Below are positions 23,376-31,002 of a stretch of 37,318 nt of DNA, piece after piece. Source of the stretch: Methylobacterium sp. J-077 (GTDB taxonomy: Bacteria; Pseudomonadota; Alphaproteobacteria; Rhizobiales; Beijerinckiaceae). Position 1 is the first letter of the stretch; every line of letters begins with the position of its first letter. The translations under genes and the position numbers were made by a program. The DNA lies in contig NZ_JAKSYJ010000047.1 in the NCBI RefSeq assembly GCF_022829365.1, positions 1 through 37,318 of the forward strand, in the 5' to 3' direction. The notes below the pieces were generated by a model, which was given only the letters and a program-made list of their open reading frames with translations, was not told the origin of the DNA and did no database searches.

Positions 23376-24386
23376 TCAGCTCCCGTCGCGGTCCTTGAGG
23401 CCCGGAAAGAAGAGCTCCTGCCAGTCGGTCGGCACTTTGCGCAGGAGCCCCTGCGCCGCCATCGCCTTGGCGAGGTTGACCATATCTTTCGGGGCCACGC
23501 CGTAGACGAGGGACCCGTCGGTGAGGGTCGCCTCGACCTGGGCCTGATCGATCTGCACCTGCTCTGAAGCAAGGTAGATCGCCGCCGCCCGCCTCGGGTC
23601 GCTGCGAATAAGCGAAACCGCGTCCTCCATGCCGGCGAGGATCGCCTGCGTCACCCTGGGATTGGCGTCGACGAAGCCCTGCTTGGCGTTCAGGGTCGCG
23701 GCGGTAGGGTCACCGCCGCCGATCAGACCGGTGGAGGTCATGATCGCCCGGAGCTTGGGATCCGCCCGTAGGATCTGGGTGAAGGGTGGCGTCGAGAAGT
23801 AGCCGGTGATGCCTTGCCCGGCGCGCATGGCCGCGGTGGCGTCGGGGTGGGGCAAGCTCACCATCAGAGTATCCGCCTTTGCCGGATCGCCGAGCTGCTG
23901 GGCCGCCGCCACCCGCAGCAGGATAGCCTGCGGCGAGTTGAAGGCTGGGACCGCGATTTTGTCGCCATAGGTGAAGTCCTTTAGCCCGGCTACGCCGTGC
24001 TTGCCCGTAAACAGCGTGTAGACGACGGAGGTGAGGGCACAAACACTCTTGATCTGCTGACGACCGCGGGTCTTGTCCCAGGCGATCAGGGCGCCGGTCA
24101 CACCGAGGGTGCCCAGCTCAACGCTGTCGGAGAGCAGCGCGTCGTTCATCGCGGCCGAGCCACTGAAGCGGATCAACGTAACTGCCAGCCCGTCGAGGCC
24201 TGCCGCCTTGGCGCGCTTATCGAACAAACCTTCGCTCTGCGCGATCATCACCGGCAAGTAGACGAGGCCGTATTGCAGGCCGATGCGGACCGCGTTCGTC
24301 TCGGCGCGGGTCGGTCCGCTGAAAGCAGTGAGCAGCAGGGTCACAGCGACGAGACGCGCGGCGACGCCCGCGAGGCGGATCGACAT
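23376..24386 (-). CDS. NitT/TauT-type ABC substrate-binding protein
   Basis: This 336-residue periplasmic binding protein (SsuA/TauA/ThiY superfamily) begins with a Sec signal MSIRLAGVAARLVAVTLL and AETNAVRIGLQ after cleavage. LVYLPVMIAQSEGLFDKRAK and SAAMNDALLSDSVELGTLG are typical of the group. I chose ATG 24386 because GGGAGG sits about 7 bp upstream; ATG 24392 lies too close to it. Partner permease and ATPase genes are not in the window, so either they lie elsewhere or the protein serves another import route. It is the first gene of the acyl-CoA operon, suggesting its ligand is the acid degraded there. Confidence 0.87.
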   Translation of the reverse strand: MSIRLAGVAARLVAVTLLLTAFSGPTRAETNAVRIGLQYGLVYLPVMIAQSEGLFDKRAKAAGLDGLAVTLIRFSGSAAMNDALLSDSVELGTLGVTGALIAWDKTRGRQQIKSVCALTSVVYTLFTGKHGVAGLKDFTYGDKIAVPAFNSPQAILLRVAAAQQLGDPAKADTLMVSLPHPDATAAMRAGQGITGYFSTPPFTQILRADPKLRAIMTSTGLIGGGDPTAATLNAKQGFVDANPRVTQAILAGMEDAVSLIRSDPRRAAAIYLASEQVQIDQAQVEATLTDGSLVYGVAPKDMVNLAKAMAAQGLLRKVPTDWQELFFPGLKDRDGS

Positions 24387-24800
24387 CGGCATTCCTCCCG
24401 AGCAGAGCCGCCCTTGTCGCGCGGTCTCAGCACGTCCAGACAGCATCACCGTCCGGCGCTCGCCCTCGAGTAGGACAGAGCCGGGATTGGTCTTCAACCG
24501 TGATCGTGGATCTGCTGAGCGATATCACATCTGTGATGGAGCGGCCGATGATTTGCACTATACGTCGTCCAGCGCGGATGCGGTGATGCATTCATGACGG
24601 CAGCTGGACCTGAGCGGCCCGTACTCCATTCACAATGACTGGACATGCCATGAGATCACGCTGCAGACGCCATGTTCGTTCGAGTTGCGGGCGACTCAGA
24701 TGATTGCCGGGCGGGCAGCCTATTCGTGGGCTTCACGGCGCGCGGATGTCCCGTTCGCGGCCGTGCACAGCCTCCTCGCACTACCGGCCTGGAGCCGGGT
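24387..24800. other. Divergent regulatory region between binding-protein operon and IclR gene
   Basis: This 414-bp gap separates the divergent IclR gene and the binding-protein/acyl-CoA operon and must hold both promoters. The only strong structure I see is the palindrome at 24524-24537. Open frames extend into the region from both genes but look non-coding. Confidence 0.5.
24524..24537. promoter_or_regulatory. Inverted repeat ATCACA-TC-TGTGAT, candidate IclR operator
   Basis: Perfect 6-bp arms separated by 2 bp lie 138 bp upstream of the binding-protein start and 264 bp upstream of the IclR start. Size and place suit an IclR-type dimer site. It also resembles half of a CRP-like site, so identity is open. 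Confidence 0.45.
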
Positions 24801-25646
24801 ATGATTGCCCCCGGCCGCTTCACGCCTCGGGTAAAGACCGGAGCGGGTTCGAGCACGGACCTCTTAGTTAGGGCCGATGCAGTCGGCCCCTCCTTGGCTT
24901 TCGTGAAATCCGCGGGCCGCGTGCTTCAGATCCTGGAGCTGTTCGACGAGCTTCAGCGCGAAGCTCGGGTCTCAGAGATTGCCGAGCGCCTAGGCTTTCC
25001 GCAATCCTCAACCTCGATGCTTCTGAAGAGCCTCGCCCAACTCGGCTATCTCGATTACGACGCCGATAGCCGCAGCTTCCTGCCGTCGCCGCGGGTCGCG
25101 CTGCTGGGCGCGTGGCTCGACAAGGGACCGGTGCGCGACGGTAGTCTCGTGCGCATGCTCGAGCATCTGTCCGAGTGCACGGGCGGCACGGTGATCCTGG
25201 CGGCACGCAACACCATCTATTCGCAGTACGTCCACGTGTTGCAGGCGCGAACCGCGATGCGCTTTCACGTCCCACCCGGCACGCGCCGACTTGTGGTGTG
25301 GTCGGCGACCGGCACCGCGCTTCTCGCCGGGATCCCGGATGCCGAGATCGGCCCGCTTGTGCGGCGTACGAATGCGGAGGCCCCGCCCGATCAACCCCCG
25401 ATTCAGGTCTCAGCTGTCTTGGCCAACGTGGCCCGTTTGCGGCAGGATGGCCATTTCTTCTCGCATGGCCTCGTCACGTCCGGCGCCGGGTCGATCGCGG
25501 TACCGTTGCCCAACCGCATCGACCGCAAGGGCCGTCCTCTCGCCGTTGCGGTCTCAGGACTGCTCGACGAATTCGAGCGAAGGGAGACACAGATCGTCGC
25601 CATGATTCACGACGCGATCGCGCGTTTCCTCATACGCTTGGACTAG
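24801..25646 (+). CDS. IclR-family transcriptional regulator
   Basis: This 281-residue regulator has the winged HTH VSEIAERLGFPQSSTSMLLK preceded by SAGRVLQILELFDEL, the normal IclR opening, and a C-terminal effector domain with TGTALLAGIPDAEI, FFSHGLVTSGAGSIAVPLPN and AVAVSGL. I chose ATG 24801 because GGAG sits 6-7 bp upstream; the longer frame back to 24672 adds a Cys/Pro/Arg-rich stretch without likeness to the family. Even so, about 30 residues precede the HTH. It is divergent from the acyl-CoA operon and probably senses its substrate. Activator versus repressor mode cannot be told. Confidence 0.87.
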   Translation: MIAPGRFTPRVKTGAGSSTDLLVRADAVGPSLAFVKSAGRVLQILELFDELQREARVSEIAERLGFPQSSTSMLLKSLAQLGYLDYDADSRSFLPSPRVALLGAWLDKGPVRDGSLVRMLEHLSECTGGTVILAARNTIYSQYVHVLQARTAMRFHVPPGTRRLVVWSATGTALLAGIPDAEIGPLVRRTNAEAPPDQPPIQVSAVLANVARLRQDGHFFSHGLVTSGAGSIAVPLPNRIDRKGRPLAVAVSGLLDEFERRETQIVAMIHDAIARFLIRLD

Positions 25647-26129
25647 GAACACAAGCCGGTGTCTCCGCCACCAAGCGAGGTTGAAGCCCAGTCGCACCGC
25701 CGCAGCTCCTTCCGAGCGTTGTGATGACGCCCACTTCGTTGGCTTCAAGACCACCTGCTCTTTCCTGTGCAACCGACAGGCCGGGGGCACACAGACCGGA
25801 CCTGTCGCTCGATCGAGGCTCTGATTTCGGCCTCTCGAGCAGTGCTTCGAATCTTTACCTCTCCGCGGTCATCCGAAGAAGACGAAAGCTGCCGGTCTTT
25901 CGAGAGCGACATTCCGCCTGATGCGTCGCGGAACCTCGATCGAGCTTCGACCGCGTGACTGGACGTGTTTGAATTTGCTGCGCCAAGTAAGCAGCCGAGA
26001 TCGGAATCTAAAAATCCCGAGGGTCTGCATGCCACGCCATCTGGGACTTCTCACTCAGCCCGCACTCGTCGCCCCTTTGGGAGCAGGTAAACCCTGTAGG
26101 GCAAAGCGCTATCGCTTGGCGAGCTCGCG
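25647..26129. other. Intergenic region, no gene recognised
   Basis: These 483 bp lie between the IclR and LigJ-like genes, both on the plus strand. Several short frames cross it but none shows domain-like sequence or a ribosome-binding site. Around 25880-25920 a GAAAGCTGCCGG...GCGACATTCCGC stretch loosely resembles the dispersed repeat words, too weakly to call. The promoter of the LigJ-like gene should be here. Confidence 0.5.
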
Positions 26130-27317
26130 ATGATCGCTGCAACCGATCCGGCCGGAGCCACCTGTGCGTGCTGCCTGCCGCGGCGCGGTTTCATGCGAGG
26201 CTTCGCAAGCGTCGGAGCCGCAGCTGCAATGGTCGCAGCGGATACCGCGCAAGCGCAGCCAGCGCCGCGGACGCCCAGTTATACGGGCCTCGTGATCGAC
26301 TGCCACGGGCACTACACCACCGAGCCGCCCTCCCTGTTGTCTTGGCGCAAACGTCAGATCGATGCCATCAACGACCCCGCTCAGTCGCCGAGCCCGTCCA
26401 GTCTACGGGTAAGCGACGACGAGATCCGCGAGAGCGTGAGCGGGCGCCAGCTGAAGCTTCAGAGCGAGCGGGGCATCTCACTCGCCCTGTTCTCACCGCG
26501 GGCGGGTGGCATGGGCCACCATATCGGCACCGCGCGCACCAGCCTCGAATGGTCGATCGTATCGAATGACATGATCCACCGTGTCGCGAGCCTGATGCCG
26601 AAGAATTTCGTCGGCGTCTGCCAGCTGCCACAGACCCCCGGCGTCTCGCCCAAAAACTGCACGGTCGAGCTGGAGCGGTGTGTAAAGGACCTCGGCTTCG
26701 TCGGCTGCAACGTAAACCCAGACCCCTCGGGCGGCTACTGGACGGACCCGCCCCTGTCGGATCGATTCTGGTATCCACTCTGGGAGAAAATGGTGGAGCT
26801 CGACGTGCCGGGCATGGTGCATGTCAGCGCCTCGGCCAATCCCAATTTCCACGCGACAGGTGCGCATTATATTAACGGCGACACCACCGCATTCATGCAG
26901 TTCGTGACCTCGGATCTTTTCAAGGACTTTCCGACCCTCCGCCTGATCATCCCACACGGCGGCGGTGCCGTGCCCTATCATTGGGGCCGCTACCGGGGTC
27001 TCGCGCAGGACATGAAGCGGCCACCCCTGTCTGAGTTAATGCGAAACGTTTACTTCGACACCTGCGTTTATCATCAACCGGGCATCGACTTGCTGCTCAA
27101 AGTCGTGCCGCACGAGAATGTGCTATTCGCCTCGGAAATGGTAGGGGCGGTGAACGGTATCGACCCTGAAACTGGGCATGCCTACGACGACACCAAGCGC
27201 TACGTCGATGCAGCCGCCATATCCGACGCGGGCCGAATAAAAATATATGCTGAGAACACGCTGAAAGTCTATCCGCGCCTCAGTACTAAGCTCAAGTCAT
27301 CCGGACTGATGCCGTGA
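26130..27317 (+). CDS. LigJ-like amidohydrolase (4-oxalomesaconate hydratase family) with Tat-like signal
   Basis: This 395-residue protein closely resembles LigJ, the metal-dependent hydratase of 4-oxalomesaconate in protocatechuate 4,5-cleavage and gallate breakdown: VIDCHGHYTT (metal H59, H61), DLGFVGCNVNPDPSGGYW, DRFWYPLWEKMVELDVPGMV, IPHGGGAVPYHWGRYRGLA, VYHQPGIDLL, LFASEMVGAV and DDTKRYVDA. LigJ proteins are normally about 340 residues and begin at the CHGHY segment. Here about 50 extra residues precede it: PRRGFMRG, a hydrophobic Ala-rich stretch and a TAQA cleavage-like site at about residue 42, as in a twin-arginine signal. ATG 26130 was kept for this reason. Periplasmic export of a hydratase of central aromatic metabolism would be odd. 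No ligA/B/C genes lie nearby. Confidence 0.82.
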   Translation: MIAATDPAGATCACCLPRRGFMRGFASVGAAAAMVAADTAQAQPAPRTPSYTGLVIDCHGHYTTEPPSLLSWRKRQIDAINDPAQSPSPSSLRVSDDEIRESVSGRQLKLQSERGISLALFSPRAGGMGHHIGTARTSLEWSIVSNDMIHRVASLMPKNFVGVCQLPQTPGVSPKNCTVELERCVKDLGFVGCNVNPDPSGGYWTDPPLSDRFWYPLWEKMVELDVPGMVHVSASANPNFHATGAHYINGDTTAFMQFVTSDLFKDFPTLRLIIPHGGGAVPYHWGRYRGLAQDMKRPPLSELMRNVYFDTCVYHQPGIDLLLKVVPHENVLFASEMVGAVNGIDPETGHAYDDTKRYVDAAAISDAGRIKIYAENTLKVYPRLSTKLKSSGLMP

Positions 27318-27713
27318 TCAAATATACAGCTTGAAAAAAACAATCATTAGAAAATCGATTACGGACTCTGCGCGCCAAACAACAATTTGGTTTCATAAAC
27401 TAGATCTAGCCAGACAAAAAATTAGCAAATAATTCTGGCTACGGCGCACGAACTGCACATTCTTCAGCTCGCGAACACCAAATCAAAGGCCCACCCTTGT
27501 GACTCAGCTATTATTGACAGACCGATCTGATTTATACGTGCTACACATGGCAAACTTAACATGTACACGCGATTCCCTCTGGATCAATATACATATTTGA
27601 CTGGCGATTGGGTCCATACGGGTCATTTGGGGGGCCGTGCGCGAACGGCCAAAAACAGACATGCTGCGGTGGAAAGCCACGCGGCCCCAAGGGATCATCG
27701 CTTGAAGCCCCCC
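27318..27713. other. AT-rich intergenic region with inverted repeats
   Basis: This 396-bp stretch is clearly richer in A+T than its surroundings, at least from 27318 to 27600. It contains inverted repeats CCAAA/TTTGG (27375-27390), TAGCCAGA/TCTGGCTA (27407-27441) and, near the next gene, GGCCGT/ACGGCC (27633-27650). The frame leading into the DUF938 gene from 27561 is open but lacks family likeness. I see no gene. It may be a remnant of acquired DNA. Confidence 0.5.
27407..27441. repeat. Inverted repeat, 8-bp arms with 19-bp A-rich spacer
   Basis: TAGCCAGA (27407-27414) and TCTGGCTA (27434-27441) are perfect arms around an A-rich 19-bp spacer, about 90 bp after the LigJ-like stop. It could act as a terminator or protein site. 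Without a T-run or a known consensus the role stays open. Confidence 0.5.
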
Positions 27714-28349
27714 ATGTCGGATGCCTTGTTCTCGCCAGCCGTTGCGCGCAACGCTGCAGCGATCGTCGAAACCTTGAGACGAGCCGTTCCGCCCAGCGGC
27801 CTCGTTCTGGAGATCGCAAGCGGATCAGGCGAACACGCCGTTCACTTCGCCCGGGCTATGCCCACGCTCGACTGGCAGCCCAGCGATCCGGACGAGGCGG
27901 CGCGCCGCAGCATCATCGCCCATACCCGTGCCGCGGGCCTCTCGAACCTCCGGTCTCCGCTGGCGATCGATGCGACCCGGCAGCCATGGCCAGTGGCGAA
28001 GGCCGACGCGATCGTCGCGATCAACATGATCCATATCGCGGCCTGGGAAGCGACCACCGGGCTGATGGCCGGCGCGGGCGCGACGCTGCCTGCGGGTGGG
28101 ATCCTCTACCTCTATGGCCCGTTTCGGAAGGATGGTGCCCACACCGCGCCGAGCAACGCCGCGTTCGACGATGGCCTGCGCATGAGGAACGCGTCATGGG
28201 GTGTCCGTGACATCGAGGCCGTCACGGCCGCCGCCGACACGCATGGGCTCCATCTCACCGAGCGCATCCCGATGCCCGCCAACAACCTCAGCCTGATCTT
28301 CCGCAAGCTGGACCGACCCTCTTCGAACGTCGGTGGGGCTTCGCGTTGA
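27714..28349 (+). CDS. DUF938 family SAM-methyltransferase-like protein
   Basis: This 211-residue protein of the DUF938 family has a Rossmann-like SAM fold. The start MSDALFSPAVARNAAAIVE is the family's characteristic opening; LVLEIASGSGEHAVHFA (about 32-48) is motif I; DWQPSDPDE and INMIHIAAWEAT follow, and the end carries LYGPFRKDGAHTAPSNAAFD. Substrate and function of the family are not established as far as I know. I chose ATG 27714 because the frame back to 27561 has no likeness to the family. Its TGA overlaps the TTG start of the next gene, so both are translated together. Confidence 0.87.
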   Translation: MSDALFSPAVARNAAAIVETLRRAVPPSGLVLEIASGSGEHAVHFARAMPTLDWQPSDPDEAARRSIIAHTRAAGLSNLRSPLAIDATRQPWPVAKADAIVAINMIHIAAWEATTGLMAGAGATLPAGGILYLYGPFRKDGAHTAPSNAAFDDGLRMRNASWGVRDIEAVTAAADTHGLHLTERIPMPANNLSLIFRKLDRPSSNVGGASR

Positions 28350-29074
28350 CGGCGCCCACGTCGACCAGCGCGGTCGTCATCGGCGCCTCCGGCGGGATAG
28401 GTCGGGCTCTGGTGTGCGCCCTCGCTGCCAGCGAAGCCTACACCCCGGTCTTCGCGCTCTCCCGCTCGGAGGCGTCAGTTCCGTACGGCGTTCGCACCGT
28501 TCCGATCGACCTCGGCGATGAGGCGACGATCGCTTCGGCTGCGGCCAACGTCGGTGCGGCCGGTTCTGTCGGTTTGGTCATCGTCGCAACCGGCATCCTC
28601 CATCAGGACGGCGTCTCACCTGAGAAGACGTTCAAAGCGCTCGATCCAGCCGCGATGGCCGCGGTCTTTTCGGTCAACACGATCGGCCCGGCGCTCGTCG
28701 CCAAGCATTTCGTGCCGGTGCTGGCACGTCGGGGACGCTGCGTGTTTGCGGCGTTGTCGGCGCGGGTTGGCTCCATCGACGACAACCGGCTGGGCGGCTG
28801 GTACTCGTATCGCGCGTCGAAAGCGGCGTTGAACCAAATTTTGCGGACCCTTTCGATCGAAGTGGCTCGCACCCGACCGGAGGCGCTCGTCGTCGGCATG
28901 CATCCGGGTACGGTCGCTTCCGACTTGTCGCGACCCTTCCGGTCAGATCCGACCGACAAAGGTGTGGTTCAGCCCGACGTGAGCGCGGCCCACCTCCTGC
29001 GCGTGCTCGACAGCCTCGGCGTGAAGGACTCCGGCGGCGTCTTTGCCTGGGATGGCACGCGGATACCCGCCTAA
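28346..29074 (+). CDS. Short-chain dehydrogenase/reductase (C-factor-like)
   Basis: This 242-residue SDR has the cofactor motif VVIGASGGIGRAL (10-22), an NTIGP segment in place of NNAG-type spacing, and catalytic Tyr-Lys in WYSYRASKAALNQ with Ser upstream (ALSARVGSI). The pattern resembles the C-factor-type SDR group often placed beside DUF938 genes. The start is TTG 28346 with GGGG 7 bp upstream, overlapping the DUF938 stop as TTGA. No other start gives an intact cofactor motif. Substrate unknown. Confidence 0.85.
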   Translation: MTAPTSTSAVVIGASGGIGRALVCALAASEAYTPVFALSRSEASVPYGVRTVPIDLGDEATIASAAANVGAAGSVGLVIVATGILHQDGVSPEKTFKALDPAAMAAVFSVNTIGPALVAKHFVPVLARRGRCVFAALSARVGSIDDNRLGGWYSYRASKAALNQILRTLSIEVARTRPEALVVGMHPGTVASDLSRPFRSDPTDKGVVQPDVSAAHLLRVLDSLGVKDSGGVFAWDGTRIPA

Positions 29075-29146
29075 GCGAGGCGCCGACCGAGATACGCCCA
29101 TTGGCGCACAGCTGCTGGGCGTGCAACCGCAGATCGCGCTCTAATA

Positions 29147-29165
29147 CAGTCGAGATTTTCGACTG
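29147..29165. terminator. Hairpin between convergent genes, candidate terminator
   Basis: CAGTCGA (29147-29153) and TCGACTG (29159-29165) form a perfect 7-bp stem with a 5-base loop, in the gap between the convergent SDR gene and the AtuA-like small gene. No long T-tract follows on either strand, so strength is uncertain. A second, looser ATCTGC/GCAGAT pair lies after it. Confidence 0.4.
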
Positions 29166-29294
29166 AAGAAAGGCACCCAAATCTGCTGTTTCAAGTTTTC
29201 TGGCAGATCTCCTGAAACATATCTCGAAAAATCTCCTCCGGGCAGCTGCGCTTGTCCTACGCCGGACGGCCGAGCTCAAGTAGGCAGACAGCTT

Positions 29295-29630
29295 TCACGC
29301 GATGCGCACGATGTCTGTTGAAGATCGGTCCGGGATATCCAAATCGAGCAGCGCTGAGCCGAGCGCTTTGCCGTGTGCGTCGAGCGCCAACGAGCGCGTT
29401 ACGCCGCCGCCCAAGGCGCCCTTCAACACGAAATTCAGCGCTCCAATCTTGGGCAGCGCGTAGCGGATGACCTCGCCCGTCATGATCTCCCGGAAGTGCT
29501 CCTGCACCCGCTCGGGCGTGACATGCGCCTCGAGATGGCCGTAATCCGCTATATCGTAAGCGATCAGCGCGATGTTCGACGTATTGCCCTTGTCCCCCGT
29601 GCGGGAGTGAGCCAGCGCACGCAGTTTCAT
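29295..29630 (-). CDS. AtuA-like C-terminal ferredoxin-fold domain protein
   Basis: This 111-residue stand-alone protein is similar to the C-terminal domain of AtuA-family proteins: LAHSRTGDKGNTSNIALIAY at the start and LPKIGALNFVLKGALGGGVTRSLALDAHGKA later. In some bacteria this domain is fused to the preceding AtuA body; here it is a separate gene 18 bp downstream of it on the same strand, so the two products very likely act as one complex. It has no cysteine cluster motif, so the ferredoxin-like label concerns only the fold. Confidence 0.85.
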   Translation of the reverse strand: MKLRALAHSRTGDKGNTSNIALIAYDIADYGHLEAHVTPERVQEHFREIMTGEVIRYALPKIGALNFVLKGALGGGVTRSLALDAHGKALGSALLDLDIPDRSSTDIVRIA

Positions 29631-29648
29631 CCTCGCATCTCCCAGCTC

Positions 29649-30986
29649 TTAGGCTTCGACGAACTGCACGCGCGGCCGGGCGAGCGTCGCCGGAACCAGG
29701 ACCGACTGCACCGCCACCACCTCGCGCGCCGACTTCCAGGCGCCGCCGCCGCCGGCCGGTCCGTTGGTGTAGAGCGTTTCGACCTCGTTGCCGATCCGCA
29801 CCGCCTCGGCGAGGGTCTCGGTGCGACCGGCGACACGGAGCCGGACCTCGTAGGGCTCCCGCCCGCCCGACAGCGCAGCCCCGTGCAAGGCATCGACGCC
29901 GATCAGGTCGCAGCGCAGCTCGGTCAACGCCACGCGGGTGAGCGCGAGGCGCTCACGGACCACCTCGAGGGCGAGCCGACCGCGGTCCAGGGCGCCGGCT
30001 CCGGCGTAAGAGATCTGCCCCTCGCCGATGTAGGAGTCGACGTATCCGACCGAGACCTTCAGGAGGCCCGTCGCCGGCGAGCCCGTCGCACCGGTCGCCC
30101 GTACGCGATCCGGGCCGATCTGTTCCATCTCGACCTCTGAGAAATCGCCGACCACATCCGGCTGGAGATAGCGGGCTGGGTCGTGCACCTCGTAGAGCAG
30201 CTGTTCCTTGCATGTGGCGAGGCTGATCCGGCCGCCCGAGCCCTCGACCTTCGTGATCTCGACCGTCCCATCCTCCGCCACGATACCCATGGGAAAGCCG
30301 AGGCGCGCCAGACCCGGGACGTCCTTGCAGCCCGGATCGGCGAAGTACCCGCCGGTGATCTGTCCGGCGCATTCGAGCAAATGGCCGACGAGGGTTCCGC
30401 GGCCCAAGCGCTTCCAATCGTCCATCGCCCAGCCGAACTCGTGGACGAGGGGAGCGAGGAACAGCGCCGGATCGCCGACGCGGCCGGTGATAACAACGTC
30501 GGCCCCGTCCGCGAGCGCTGCGACGATCGGGGCCGCGCCGAGATAGGCGTTGGCCGAGACGATGCGGTTGCCGAGGCTCGCCACCGGCGCGCCGCTCTCC
30601 TCCAGGGTAAAGTCGCCGGCTCGCACCGCGTCGAGCAGGTCGTCGCCCGTGACGGCGGCGATTCTCAGCCCAGCAAGGCCGAGGTTCCGTGCAAGTGTTT
30701 GGGTCTTCTGCGCGGCGGCGATCGGGTTGGCCGCGCCCATGTTGGTCACGATGCGGATGCCGCGGGCCCGGCACGGCGCGAGTACCGCCCGCATGCGGGC
30801 CTCCAGCAACGGGTCGTAACCGCCCTCCGGGTCCCGCAGCTTGGCCTGCTGCGCCAACGCGATGGTGCGCTCGGCCAAGCACTCGAAGACGAGATAATCG
30901 ATCTCGCCCCTCTCTGCGAGTTCGAGTGCGGGCTCGATGCGGTCGCCGGCATAGCCCGCACCGGCGCCCAAGCGGACGGTTCTCAT
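29649..30986 (-). CDS. AtuA-family protein (DUF1446)
   Basis: This 445-residue protein is of the AtuA/DUF1446 family: VRLGAGAGYAGDRIEPALEL at the start, IDYLVFECLAERTIALAQ, VTNMGAANPIAAA, ITGRVGDPALFLAPLVHEFGWA and HLLECAGQITGGYFADPGCK are all typical. AtuA is needed for acyclic terpene use in Pseudomonas, but the reaction is not settled, and many homologues lie in organic-acid operons. The start ATG 30986 gives the conserved MRTVRLGAG opening. It is 16 bp downstream of the CitMHS gene, so the substrate is more likely a tricarboxylate or related acid than a terpene. Confidence 0.87.
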   Translation of the reverse strand: MRTVRLGAGAGYAGDRIEPALELAERGEIDYLVFECLAERTIALAQQAKLRDPEGGYDPLLEARMRAVLAPCRARGIRIVTNMGAANPIAAAQKTQTLARNLGLAGLRIAAVTGDDLLDAVRAGDFTLEESGAPVASLGNRIVSANAYLGAAPIVAALADGADVVITGRVGDPALFLAPLVHEFGWAMDDWKRLGRGTLVGHLLECAGQITGGYFADPGCKDVPGLARLGFPMGIVAEDGTVEITKVEGSGGRISLATCKEQLLYEVHDPARYLQPDVVGDFSEVEMEQIGPDRVRATGATGSPATGLLKVSVGYVDSYIGEGQISYAGAGALDRGRLALEVVRERLALTRVALTELRCDLIGVDALHGAALSGGREPYEVRLRVAGRTETLAEAVRIGNEVETLYTNGPAGGGGAWKSAREVVAVQSVLVPATLARPRVQFVEA

Positions 30987-31002
30987 GGACGGATCTCCGC
31001 TT

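Noticed and set aside
27318..27600. Replication origin or attachment site in the AT-rich gap
   Set aside because: No repeated DnaA-like or iteron words, no tRNA end and no integrase gene; only isolated inverted repeats.
29649..30986. Acyclic terpene utilisation operon
   Set aside because: Only the AtuA-type genes occur; the atuC/atuF carboxylase genes and other atu genes are absent, and the transporter is CitMHS.
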